From JAKFDI01 sp044508835 (lineage in GTDB: Bacteria > Pseudomonadota > Gammaproteobacteria > Burkholderiales > Burkholderiaceae_C), in NCBI GenBank assembly GCA_044508835.1, contig JBIQHD010000010.1:1-64000 (forward strand): 64,000 nt of DNA, in the 5' to 3' direction. This document shows positions 51,550 through 59,552 of the stretch, in pieces; within the stretch, counting starts at the first letter, position 1; every line of letters begins with the position of its first letter. The position numbers and the translations under genes were made by a program. The notes beneath the pieces are model-generated. The model searched no databases, was not told the origin of the DNA, and worked only from the letters and a program-made list of their open reading frames with translations.

Positions 51550-51680
51550 GGTCCCCCGAGGGGACGCGGGCCGGCTTGGGCTGAGCGTGGACGAGCGTGT
51601 GTGCTTGCGCACACACGCTCGCCTCGCGAAGCGCCCGGGCTTGCAAGCCCGGGCGTGGGACGGCCCGGCGCTCGGCCCGC
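51550..51680 (-). repeat. Intercistronic repeat element between tctD and tctE
   Basis: Reading on the minus strand, a block like GGGCCGAGCGCCGGGCCG (51661-51678) and a second block CCCAAGCCGGCCCGCGTCCC (ending near 51553) match the two halves of the 87-bp unit at 56521. Here they are split by about 80 bp holding two very strong hairpins: a 13-bp stem (51592-51604 with 51609-51621) and a perfect 24-bp palindrome (51632-51655). It fills most of the 187-bp gap between the two-component genes. Function unknown; an mRNA-stability role is plausible. Confidence 0.65.
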
Positions 51681-51702
51681 CAACAGGTTGACACAAGGTG
51701 TC

Positions 51703-52416
51703 TCATGGCGGCGCCGAAGGGGCAGGGCGGTCGGCGGCCGGCGGTGTGCCGTCGACCTGCTCGAGCAGATAGCCGAGCCCGCGCAGCGTGACCAGGCGCA
51801 CGTCGGTGGCGGCCAGCTTCTTGCGCAGGCGGTAGGCGACGACCTCGATCGCGTCGGCCTGCACCTCGGCCTCGCCGCTGAACACCAGTGCACTCAGCTT
51901 GTCCTTGGACATGGCCTGGCCCGGCCGCGCGAGCAGGGCGCGCAGCAGCGCCGCCTCGCGTCCGGTGAGGTCCATCGGCCGCTCGTGCCAGGTCACGGCC
52001 TGGCTTTCCGGGTCGGCGCGCAGGCCGCCGAAGTCGCCCGCCGTGGACGTCGGCAGGCCGAGGCGGCGCCCGAGCGCGCGGATGCGGGCTTCGAGCTCGT
52101 CGAGGTCGAAGGGCTTGGCGAGGTAGTCGTCGGCCCCGGTGTTGAGGCCGAGCACCCGGTCGCCGACCGTGCCGCGCGCGGTCAGGATGAGCACCGGCGT
52201 CGCGAGCCCCTCGCCGCGCGCGGCGGCGAGCACCTCGAGGCCGTCGCAGCCCGGCAGGCTGAGGTCGAGCAGCACGACGTCGGGCGCGCTCGCGCGCCAG
52301 CGGTCGAGCGCGCGGGCGCCGTCGCCGCAGACCACCACGCGCATGCCGCGCCGCTCGAAGCTGCGCTGCAGGATGGCCTGCATGGTCGGATGGTCCTCGA
52401 TCAGGAGCAGCTTCAT
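51703..52416 (-). CDS. tctD: Response regulator, OmpR family, TctD type
   Basis: A 237-residue regulator. The receiver domain has the acidic pair at 7-8, phospho-acceptor Asp51 (VVLLDLSLPG) and Lys in LAKPFDLDEL. The C-terminal winged HTH follows (MDLTGREAALLRALLARPGQ, SALVFSGEAEVQADAIEVVA, LVTLRGLGYLLE). ATG 52416 gives the standard receiver start. Divergent from tctC across 195 bp that contain a direct-repeat site. Expected to activate tricarboxylate transport genes when phosphorylated by the TctE-like kinase. Confidence 0.85.
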   Translation of the reverse strand: MKLLLIEDHPTMQAILQRSFERRGMRVVVCGDGARALDRWRASAPDVVLLDLSLPGCDGLEVLAAARGEGLATPVLILTARGTVGDRVLGLNTGADDYLAKPFDLDELEARIRALGRRLGLPTSTAGDFGGLRADPESQAVTWHERPMDLTGREAALLRALLARPGQAMSKDKLSALVFSGEAEVQADAIEVVAYRLRKKLAATDVRLVTLRGLGYLLEQVDGTPPAADRPAPSAPP

Positions 52417-52464
52417 GGGCCGCAAATTATCGACAGCCGGACCTTGGGGTTTCTCCGTGCCGCA

Positions 52465-52482
52465 TCGACAGCGAATTGACAG
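52465..52482 (+). promoter_or_regulatory. 7-4-7 direct repeat, candidate TctD binding site
   Basis: TCGACAG-N4-TTGACAG gives two near-identical 7-mers with an 11-bp period, the layout bound head-to-tail by OmpR/PhoB-type regulators. A third copy, TCGACAG, lies at 52430-52436, 35 bp upstream. All are in the tctD/tctC divergent region, 130-147 bp before the tctC start. The second repeat (TTGACA) could also serve as a -35 box, though no good -10 follows. Confidence 0.45.
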
Positions 52483-52611
52483 CCGCACCGACGACGATCC
52501 GTGCGCCGAGCCGATGGACCTCACCTCGTCACGAAGACGGGATCTCGCCATGATCCCGGGCCATCATCCACACTTCCAGCCGCAGCGCTCAAGCGCTCAC
52601 AAGGAGACATC

Positions 52612-53571
52612 ATGCGACGCGACACCTTCCTCAAGACCCTGGCTGCGCTGGCGGCCGCGGGCGCCCTGCCGTTGGCCGCGCGTGCGGCGGGCAACGTGAA
52701 GCTCATGATCCCGGCCAACCCCGGCGGCGGCTGGGACTCGACCGGGCGCGCGCTCGGCGCGGCCCTGCAGGACGCCGGCGCGGCATCGTCCGTGGCCTAC
52801 GAGAACAAGGGCGGTGCGGCGGGCGCGCTGGGCCTGGCGCAGTTCGTCAACTCCCGCCGCGGCGACCCGGACGCGCTGATGGTCATGGGCGCCGTGATGC
52901 TGGGCGGCATGATCACCGGCAAGCCGCCGGTGCAGTTGTCGGAGGCGACGCCGATCGCCCGCCTCACGACCGAGTACAACGTCTTCGTGCTGCCCGAGAA
53001 CTCGCCGTTCAAGACCATGAAGGACGTCGTCCAGCAGCTCAAGAAGGACCCCGGCAGCGTCAAGTGGGGCGGCGGTTCGCGCGGATCCACCGAGCACATC
53101 GCCGCGGCCATGCTGGCGCATGCCGTCGGTGTCGACGCCTCGAAGATCAACTACGTGGCGTTCCGCGGCGGCGGCGAGGCGGTCGCGGCCATCCTGGGCG
53201 GCAACGTCACGGTCGGCGGCAGCGGCTACAGCGAGTTCCAGCAGTACGTCGAGAGCGGCAAGATGAAGGCGATCGCCGTCACCTCGGGAGAGCGCCTGCC
53301 CGGGCTCGACATCCCCACGCTGAAGGAACAGGGCATCGACGTCGAGATCGGCAACTGGCGCGGCGTGTACGCGGCGCCCGGCATCTCGCCCGCGCAGCGC
53401 AAGACGGTGACCGACATGGTGGTGGCGGCGACGAAGAGCAAGTCGTGGGCCGAGTCGATCAAGAAGAACAACTGGACGCCGGCGTTCCTGGCCGGGCCCG
53501 AGTTCGAGGCGTTCGTCGACCGCGATTTCGCCAGCCTGCGTGCCACGATGGTGAAGGCCGGCATGATCTGA
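52612..53571 (+). CDS. tctC: Tripartite tricarboxylate transporter binding protein TctC
   Basis: A 319-residue Bug/TctC protein followed by its own membrane genes. Signal RRDTFLKTLAALAAAGALPL, then VKLMIPANPGGGWDSTGRAL with the family ligand loop, VAYENKGGAAGALGL, FRGGGEAVAAILGGNVTVGG and GNWRGVYAAPGISPAQR. The GGGWD form is typical of TctC proteins that work with TctAB. AAGGAGA precedes ATG 52612. Divergent from tctDE, as in known citrate/tricarboxylate loci. Confidence 0.9.
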   Translation: MRRDTFLKTLAALAAAGALPLAARAAGNVKLMIPANPGGGWDSTGRALGAALQDAGAASSVAYENKGGAAGALGLAQFVNSRRGDPDALMVMGAVMLGGMITGKPPVQLSEATPIARLTTEYNVFVLPENSPFKTMKDVVQQLKKDPGSVKWGGGSRGSTEHIAAAMLAHAVGVDASKINYVAFRGGGEAVAAILGGNVTVGGSGYSEFQQYVESGKMKAIAVTSGERLPGLDIPTLKEQGIDVEIGNWRGVYAAPGISPAQRKTVTDMVVAATKSKSWAESIKKNNWTPAFLAGPEFEAFVDRDFASLRATMVKAGMI

Positions 53572-53654
53572 AGCGCCTCCTGCGCGCTTCGCCGCCGGGC
53601 TGGCGGCCGTACGCTCCAGCCCGCCTTTCCTGTCCTGCCCTGCCCGAGGTGTTC

Positions 53655-54167
53655 ATGCCGGACCCGTCCTCCGCCCGCACGCGCCAGACCGCGCTCGGCC
53701 TCGGCATCGTCGCGGTCGGCGGCGTGCTGGCCTACGGTGCGCTGTTCATTTCCTCCGCCTCCGGATACTCGGGCGTCGGGCCCAACTTCCTGCCCTGGGT
53801 GGTCGCGGCCGCGCTGGTGGTCTGCGGCCTGCTGCTCGTGCGCGAGGCGCGCAGCGGCGGCTTTCGCGAGATGGAGCCGCCCTCGGGTGCGACGCAGGGC
53901 GACTGGCGCGCGCTGGCCTGGGTCTCGGCCGGCGTGCTCGCCAACGCGGCGCTCATCACGCGCATCGGTTTCGTGCTCAGCTGCGCCCTGTGCTTCGCGC
54001 TGGCCGTGCGCGGCCTGCGCAGCAGCGAAGGCCGGCCGGCTGGCAACGCCCGGCAGACGGCCGTCGACGCGGCGACCGGTCTGGCCATTGCGCTGCCGGT
54101 CTACTGGATGTTCACCAAGGTGCTGTCGATCGGCCTGCCGGGGCTGACCGGCTCCGGCTGGATCTGA
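53655..54167 (+). CDS. tctB: Tripartite tricarboxylate transporter small membrane subunit TctB
   Basis: A 170-residue protein with four hydrophobic segments (LGLGIVAVGGVLAYGALFI, FLPWVVAAALVVCGLLLV, VSAGVLANAALITRIGFVLS, GLAIALPVYWMFTKVLSIGL), the standard TctB topology, with the conserved G-x-x-FLPW segment after helix 1. It lies 83 bp after tctC and 10 bp before tctA. Acts with TctA as the sodium-coupled membrane part. Confidence 0.85.
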   Translation: MPDPSSARTRQTALGLGIVAVGGVLAYGALFISSASGYSGVGPNFLPWVVAAALVVCGLLLVREARSGGFREMEPPSGATQGDWRALAWVSAGVLANAALITRIGFVLSCALCFALAVRGLRSSEGRPAGNARQTAVDAATGLAIALPVYWMFTKVLSIGLPGLTGSGWI

Positions 54168-54177
54168 GGGGTACCCC

Positions 54178-55680
54178 ATGGACCTCTGGACCCAGCTCCT
54201 CGGCGGCTTCGCCACCGCCGCCACGCCGATCAACCTGATGTGGGCCTTCATCGGCTGCGCGCTCGGCACCGCCGTCGGCGTGCTGCCGGGGCTCGGTCCC
54301 GCGGTCACGGTGGCGATGCTGTTGCCGCTCACCTCGCAGATCGACCCCACGGCGTCGATGATCTTCTTCGCCGGCATCTACTACGGCGCCATGTACGGCG
54401 GTTCGACGACCTCGATCCTGCTCAACACGCCGGGCGAGACCGGCACCATGGTGACCGCGCTCGAAGGCTTCAAGATGGCCAAGCACGGCCGTGCCGGCGC
54501 GGCGCTCGCCACGGCGGCGATCGGCTCGTTCGTGGCCGGCACGCTGGCCACCTTGCTGGTCACCCTGTTCGCCCCGGTCGTCGCCGACTTCGCGGTCCTG
54601 CTCGGTCCGCCGGAGTACTTCTGCCTCATGCTGCTCGCCTTCACGACGGTGACGGCGGTGCTGGGCAAGAGCACGCTGCGCGGAATGACGGCGCTGTTCA
54701 TCGGCCTGGCGATCGGCCTCATCGGGCTCGATCAGATCACCGGCCAGGTGCGCTACACGGCGGGCATCCCGGAGTTCCTCGACGGCATCGAGGTGGTGCT
54801 GATCGCAGTCGGCCTGTTCGCGGTGACCGAGGCGCTCTACAACGCGCTCTACGAGGGCCGCAGCACGCTGTCGCTGAACACGATGAAGAAGGTGCACATG
54901 ACGCGCGCCGAATGGCGCCGTTCCTGGCCGGCCTGGCTGCGCGGCACCGCGATCGGCTTCCCGTTCGGCACGCTGCCGGCCGGCGGCACCGAGATCCCGA
55001 CCTTCCTGAGCTATGCCGCCGAGCGCAAGCTTTCCAGGCATCCCGAGGAGTTCGGCAGCACCGGCGCGATCGAAGGCGTCGCCGGGCCGGAGGCGGCGAA
55101 CAACGCGGCGGTCACCGGCGTGCTCGTGCCCCTGCTCACGCTCGGCATCCCGACCTCGGTGACGGCGGCCATCCTGCTGTCGGCGCTGCAGAACTACGGC
55201 ATCCAGGCCGGCCCGCAGCTGTTCCAGACCTCGTCGGCCCTGGTGTGGGCGATGATCGCGTCGCTCTACATCGGCAACGTGATGCTGCTGGTGCTCAACC
55301 TGCCGCTGGTGGGCCTGTGGGTCAAGCTGCTCGAGATCCCGCGCCCGCAGCTCTATGCCGGCATCCTGATCTTCGCCACCGTGGGCGTCTACGGCATGCG
55401 CCAGAGCGCGTTCGACCTCGTGCTGATGTACATCGTCGGCCTTTGCGGCGTGCTGATGCGGCGCTTCGACTTCCCGGCCGCGCCGGTCGTCATCGGCATG
55501 ATCCTCGGCCCGCTCGCCGAGGCGCAGATGCGCAACGGCCTGGCCATCGGCGAGGGCCGCTGGAGCGTCTTCATCGAACGGCCGATGTCGGCGACCCTGC
55601 TGGCCCTCGTGGTCGCGGTGCTGGTGGTGCCGCGCGTGCTGCGCCTGCGCACCGCCCGCCGCGCGGCGGCGAGGCCGTAG
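54178..55680 (+). CDS. tctA: Tripartite tricarboxylate transporter large membrane subunit TctA
   Basis: A 500-residue membrane protein with about 12 helices and the two TctA signatures: GVLPGLGPAVTVAMLLPLTS followed by YYGAMYGGSTTSILLNTPGE in the first half, and FPFGTLPAGGTEIPTFLSYA plus GVAGPEAANNAAVTGVLVPL in the second. It is the main transport subunit. Last gene of the tctCBA operon; the gene after the next 103 bp belongs to another two-component system. Confidence 0.92.
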   Translation: MDLWTQLLGGFATAATPINLMWAFIGCALGTAVGVLPGLGPAVTVAMLLPLTSQIDPTASMIFFAGIYYGAMYGGSTTSILLNTPGETGTMVTALEGFKMAKHGRAGAALATAAIGSFVAGTLATLLVTLFAPVVADFAVLLGPPEYFCLMLLAFTTVTAVLGKSTLRGMTALFIGLAIGLIGLDQITGQVRYTAGIPEFLDGIEVVLIAVGLFAVTEALYNALYEGRSTLSLNTMKKVHMTRAEWRRSWPAWLRGTAIGFPFGTLPAGGTEIPTFLSYAAERKLSRHPEEFGSTGAIEGVAGPEAANNAAVTGVLVPLLTLGIPTSVTAAILLSALQNYGIQAGPQLFQTSSALVWAMIASLYIGNVMLLVLNLPLVGLWVKLLEIPRPQLYAGILIFATVGVYGMRQSAFDLVLMYIVGLCGVLMRRFDFPAAPVVIGMILGPLAEAQMRNGLAIGEGRWSVFIERPMSATLLALVVAVLVVPRVLRLRTARRAAARP

Positions 55681-55722
55681 CGCGGCGCTTGCGCCGGTGC
55701 CGCCACGGCGGCGGCGGCCCCG

Positions 55723-55737
55723 TTCACGTTTCTTTAC
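55723..55737. promoter_or_regulatory. Cpx-like box upstream of the RR-HK operon
   Basis: Minus-strand reading GTAAA-N5-GTGAA differs from the CpxR consensus GTAAA-N5-GTAAA at one position. It lies 47-61 bp upstream of the response-regulator start. The 8-mer CGTTCACG overlaps it (55721) and recurs at 55753. Autoregulation by the downstream regulator is likely from position. Confidence 0.45.
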
Positions 55738-55783
55738 GGCCATCGTGAAAGGCGTTCACGCCGGCGCTGCGATCATTCGCGCC

Positions 55784-56497
55784 ATGAACGCCAGACTCCT
55801 GCTCGTCGACGACGACACCCGCCTCGCCGCCATGGTGGGCGACTACCTCGGCGCGGCCGGCTTCGAGACCGAGCACGCCGCCTCGCTGGCCGCCGGCCGC
55901 GAGCGGCTGGCCGCGGCCAGCTACGACGCGCTGGTGCTCGACCTCATGCTGCCCGACGGCGACGGCCTCGACCTGTGCCGCGAGCTGCGCGCCAACCCGC
56001 GCACGCGCCAGCTGCCGCTGCTCATGCTGACGGCGCGCGGCGAGCCGCTGGACCGCATCGTCGGCCTGGAGCTCGGCGCCGACGACTACCTGCCCAAGCC
56101 CTTCGAGCCGCGCGAGCTGCTGGCGCGCGTGAAGGCGCTGCTGCGGCGCGCCTCGCCGCAGCCGGCCGACGACGAGCGGCTGCGCTTCGGCCGCCTCGAG
56201 ATCGACCTGGGCGAGCGCACCGCGCGCCTGGACGGCAAGCCCTGCGACCTCACCAGCCACCAGTTCGACCTGCTGGTGGTGATGGCGCGCAACCCCGGGC
56301 GGGTGATGTCGCGCGACCAGATCATGGACGCCCTCAAGGGCCATCCGCTGGAGGCCTTCGACCGGTCGATCGACGTGCACGTCTCGCGCATCCGCGCGGT
56401 GATCGAGGACGACCCGAAGGAGCCGCGGCGCGTGCTCACGGTGCGCGGCGCGGGCTACGTGTTCGCCAAGAAGCAGGATGCGGACGACGCGCAGTAG
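55784..56497 (+). CDS. Response regulator, OmpR family, CpxR/RstA-like
   Basis: A 237-residue regulator. Receiver domain with LLLVDDDTRL, phospho-acceptor Asp53 (LVLDLMLPDGDG), LMLTARGEPLDRIVGLELGA and DDYLPKPFEPRELLARVKAL. The winged HTH follows (CDLTSHQFDLLVVMARNPGR, HPLEAFDRSIDVHVSRIRAV, RVLTVRGAGYVF). Receiver and HTH resemble CpxR/RstA. ATG 55784 gives the standard start. The kinase gene follows after a 327-bp repeat-filled gap. Confidence 0.85.
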   Translation: MNARLLLVDDDTRLAAMVGDYLGAAGFETEHAASLAAGRERLAAASYDALVLDLMLPDGDGLDLCRELRANPRTRQLPLLMLTARGEPLDRIVGLELGADDYLPKPFEPRELLARVKALLRRASPQPADDERLRFGRLEIDLGERTARLDGKPCDLTSHQFDLLVVMARNPGRVMSRDQIMDALKGHPLEAFDRSIDVHVSRIRAVIEDDPKEPRRVLTVRGAGYVFAKKQDADDAQ

Positions 56498-56520
56498 CTT
56501 CCGGGGCGCGCGGAGTGCGG

Positions 56521-56816
56521 GCCGAGCGCCGGGCCGCCCCAAGCCGGCCCGCATCCCCTTGGGGGATCGACCGCGGTACGCCGCGGGCGAGGGGCTGGCA
56601 TCAGCGGGCCGAGCGCCGGGCCGCCCCAAGCCGGCCCGCATCCCCTTGGGGGATCGACNNNNNNNNNNNNNNNNNNNNNNNNNNNNNNNNNNNNNNNNNN
56701 NNNNNNNNNNNNNNNNNNNNNNNNNNNNNNNNNNNNNNNNNNNNNNNNNNNNNNNNNNCGCGGGCGAGGGGCTGGCATCAGCGGGCCGAGCGCCGGGCCG
56801 CCCCAAGCCGGCCGAG
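56521..56816 (+). repeat. 87-bp tandem repeat array containing an assembly gap
   Basis: The unit starting GCCGAGCGCCGGGCCGCCCC begins at 56521 and again at 56608 (period 87 bp); a third copy begins at 56785 beyond the gap. Each full unit carries a small hairpin (ATCCCC...GGGGAT, first at 56553-56567). The last copy is truncated and runs into GAGGGGCTCAC just before the kinase ATG. It makes up almost all of the 327-bp gap between regulator and kinase genes. Copy number is unknown because of the gap. Related to the element at 51550-51680. Confidence 0.85.
56659..56758. other. Assembly gap (100 N)
   Basis: Exactly 100 N, the usual placeholder for a gap of unknown length, flanked by copies of the 87-bp repeat. 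The gap was probably caused by the repeat, so true length and unit number are unresolved. Confidence 0.98.
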
Positions 56817-56824
56817 GGGCTCAC

Positions 56825-58150
56825 ATGAACACGCTGACGCTGCGGATCTATCTCAGCATCGTCGCGGTGCTGCTGCTGTTCGCCTCCGGCGCGGGCTGGC
56901 TGTTCCAGCGCGAGATGGCGCAGGAGCGCAGCCGCGTGCAGTCGGCGATCGACGAGCGCACCGAGGCCTGGGGCGACCTGATCCAGCGCTCGCTGCCCGG
57001 CGCGGACGCGCCGCGCGACGAGCAGGCCGTCGCCCTGGCCGACTGGTCGCAGCGGCTGCGCATGCCGATGGCGCTCGACGCGGCCGACGGCACGCGCATC
57101 GGCGCGTCCGAGTCCTTCGAGCCGGGCCTCGCCGAGGGGCGCCGGCGCAGCGTCGCCGTGCCGCTCGACGACGGCCGCACGCTGTGGATGCTGCGCCGCG
57201 GGCCGCCGCGCGAGCCCGGCGAGGCGCGCGGCCCGCGGCGCGGCCCGCCGCCGCCGGTGCTGTCGCTGATGCCGCACGGTATGCAGACCGGCGCCGGCCT
57301 GGTGGCGGTGCTGGTGCTGCTGTTCGTCGCCGTGGCGGCCGGCGCCTGGCCGGTGGCGCGCGGCCTGACGCGCCGCCTGAAGGCGCTGCAGCAGGGCGTG
57401 GAGGCCTTCGGCGCCGGGCGGCTCGACCACCGCGTGGCGGTGTCCGGCCGCGACGAGGTCGCCGCGGTGGCGGCGAGCTTCAACCAGGCGGCGGCGCGCG
57501 TCGAGGCGCTGGTGCGCTCGCACCAGTCGCTGCTCGCCAACGCCAGCCACGAGCTGCGCTCGCCGCTCGCGCGCATGAAGATGGCCGTCTCCATGCTGGA
57601 CGACGCCCCGCCCGCACAGCGCGAGCGGCTGCGCCGCGAGATCGACGCCAACGTGGCCGAGCTCGATGCGCTGGTCGAGGAGGTGCTGCTCGCCAGCCGG
57701 CTCGACGCGCAGCAGTCGCTCGACCAGCACGAGCGCGTCGACCTGCTCGGCCTCGCCGCCGAGGAGGCGGCGCGCGTGAACGCGCAGGCCGACGGCGTGG
57801 CGCTGTCCGTCACCGGCGACGAGCGGTTGCTGCGCCGCGCCCTGCGCAACCTGCTGGAGAACGCGCGCCGCTACGGCGGCGACGACGTGACGGCGCAGAT
57901 CGAGCGCCGCGGCGGCGACGCGCTCGTGCGCGTGTGCGACCGCGGCCCCGGCGTGCCCGAGGCGCAGCGCGAGCGCATCTTCGAGCCCTTCTACCGCATG
58001 CCCGGCCATGCCGAGACGGCCGGCGGCGTGGGCCTGGGCCTGAGCCTGGTGCGCCAGATCGCCGAGCGCCACGGCGGCAGCGTGCGCTGCCTGCCGCGCG
58101 AGGGCGGCGGCACCTGCTTCGAGCTGCGCTTCCCGGCCGCCGGCGCCTGA
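56825..58150 (+). CDS. Sensor histidine kinase, CpxA/RstB-like
   Basis: A 441-residue membrane kinase. Helix 1 at about 8-26 and helix 2 at about 157-178 enclose a ~130-residue periplasmic sensor with a Pro/Arg-rich stretch near its end. HAMP domain (GVEAFGAGRLDHRVAVSGRD), phospho-acceptor His242 in NASHELRSPLARM (the CpxA/RstB-style H box), N box LRNLLENARRYGG, G1 VCDRGPGVP, and G2 GVGLGLSLVRQI. It follows its response regulator after a repeat array with a sequence gap, so the intergenic length is uncertain. A GAGGGG Shine-Dalgarno precedes ATG 56825. Confidence 0.85.
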   Translation: MNTLTLRIYLSIVAVLLLFASGAGWLFQREMAQERSRVQSAIDERTEAWGDLIQRSLPGADAPRDEQAVALADWSQRLRMPMALDAADGTRIGASESFEPGLAEGRRRSVAVPLDDGRTLWMLRRGPPREPGEARGPRRGPPPPVLSLMPHGMQTGAGLVAVLVLLFVAVAAGAWPVARGLTRRLKALQQGVEAFGAGRLDHRVAVSGRDEVAAVAASFNQAAARVEALVRSHQSLLANASHELRSPLARMKMAVSMLDDAPPAQRERLRREIDANVAELDALVEEVLLASRLDAQQSLDQHERVDLLGLAAEEAARVNAQADGVALSVTGDERLLRRALRNLLENARRYGGDDVTAQIERRGGDALVRVCDRGPGVPEAQRERIFEPFYRMPGHAETAGGVGLGLSLVRQIAERHGGSVRCLPREGGGTCFELRFPAAGA

Positions 58151-58151
58151 C

Positions 58152-59552
58152 TCAGCGCGGCGCGGCGCCGGCGCGGCCCTGCATGCGCAGCATCCAGAGC
58201 AGGAAGCCGCCGAGGGCGACGGCGGCCACGGTGAGCCCGGCCGTCGCCGCCGACCAGAACCCGCGCGCGCCCTGCAGGCCCGGCGGCGCGATGCCCAGGG
58301 TGTCGAACGCCACCACGTAGCCGCCGCCGAGCCCCACGCCCCAGACGGCGAGCGCGTAGATGACCATCGGCACGACCGCGATGCGGTAGGCGCGCAGCAC
58401 GAAGGCCGCCATGGTCTGCGCCGCGTCGGCCACGTGGAACAGCATCACCCAGCCGAGCAGCGGCAGGGCCGCGGCGATGATCACCGCGTCGTGGGTGTAG
58501 GCGTGCAGCAGCGGCTCGCGCAGCAGGTACACGAGCGCGCCCATGGCCGAGGCGATCAGCACGCCGATCTGCAGCCCGTGCCAGCCGATGCGCCGCGCCG
58601 CCTGGGCCTCGCCGGCGCCCACGCGCTGCGCCACCAGGGTGGCGGTGGCGTTGGCGATGGCCATCGGCATCATGTACATGAGCGACACCATGTTCACCGC
58701 GATCTGGTGCCCGGCCACCGGCGTGGCGCCCAGGCGCGAGATGAAGAAGGCCATGAAGGTGAAGCCGCTGACCTCGATGCCGATCGACAGCCCCATCGGG
58801 ATGCCCAGGCGCAGCAGCTCGGCCAGGCTCTTGCGGTGCGGCCGCGCGAGGCCGCCCTCGTGCAGCCCGAAGCGGCGGTAGAAGCCGTCGCGGCGCAGCA
58901 CCTCCCACGCCACGAAGAGCTGCAGCGCCATGACGATGGCGGTGGCGATGCCGCAGCCGGGCGCGCCGAAGGCCGGGATCGACAGCGTGCCCAGCGGCGT
59001 GGGCAGCGCCAGGCCGAACACCAGCAGCGCGTTCAGCGGCACCTTGGCGGCGAGCGCGCCCAGCTGCAGCGCCATCACGACGCGCGGGCGCGACACCGCC
59101 ACGTTGAAGCCGCGGAACGCGGTGAAGAGCAGGGCCGACGGCAGCGCGAACGCCAGCGCGCCGAGGTAGCCGCGCACCTTGGCCTCGACCGCGGGCGGGG
59201 CCTGCGCGATGGCGAGAAAGGGATCGGGAAAGGCCAGCAGCGCGCAGCCGACCACCGACAGCCCGAGCGCCAGCCAGACCGCCTGGTGCAGCTGCCGCCC
59301 GGCCTCGTGCAGCCGGCCGGCGCCGAACACCTGGCCGGTGATCGGCCCGATGGCCAGCACCACGCCCATCAGGCCGACGAACACGGTGATGTAGGCCGAG
59401 CCGCCGATGGCCAGCGCCGCCAGGTCGATCGCGTCGTAGCGCGCCGCCATCACCGTGTCGACGGTGCTGAAGGCCAGCACCGACACCTGCCCGACGAACA
59501 CCGGCCAGGCGAGCGGGGCGATGGCGCGGGCGCTGTGAAGGCGCGTGCTCAC
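58152..59552 (-). CDS. MATE-family multidrug/toxin efflux transporter
   Basis: A 466-residue membrane protein with about 12 helices in two homologous MATE halves: SARAIAPLAWPVFVGQVSVL, FSTVDTVMAARYDAIDLAAL, then LAELLRLGIPMGLSIGIEVS and NMVSLMYMMPMAIANATATL with the NorM-like GxxxAQRVGAGE segment. NorM-type antiport of cationic drugs is the family activity. The start GTG 59552 overlaps the stop of the upstream DUF3717-DUF1289 gene (GTGA), so the two are translationally coupled. Confidence 0.85.
   Translation of the reverse strand: MSTRLHSARAIAPLAWPVFVGQVSVLAFSTVDTVMAARYDAIDLAALAIGGSAYITVFVGLMGVVLAIGPITGQVFGAGRLHEAGRQLHQAVWLALGLSVVGCALLAFPDPFLAIAQAPPAVEAKVRGYLGALAFALPSALLFTAFRGFNVAVSRPRVVMALQLGALAAKVPLNALLVFGLALPTPLGTLSIPAFGAPGCGIATAIVMALQLFVAWEVLRRDGFYRRFGLHEGGLARPHRKSLAELLRLGIPMGLSIGIEVSGFTFMAFFISRLGATPVAGHQIAVNMVSLMYMMPMAIANATATLVAQRVGAGEAQAARRIGWHGLQIGVLIASAMGALVYLLREPLLHAYTHDAVIIAAALPLLGWVMLFHVADAAQTMAAFVLRAYRIAVVPMVIYALAVWGVGLGGGYVVAFDTLGIAPPGLQGARGFWSAATAGLTVAAVALGGFLLWMLRMQGRAGAAPR

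Noticed and set aside
56521..56816. CRISPR array or coding repeat
   Set aside because: Units are contiguous 87-bp copies without unique spacers and no cas genes are nearby. The translated strings in each frame are low-complexity.
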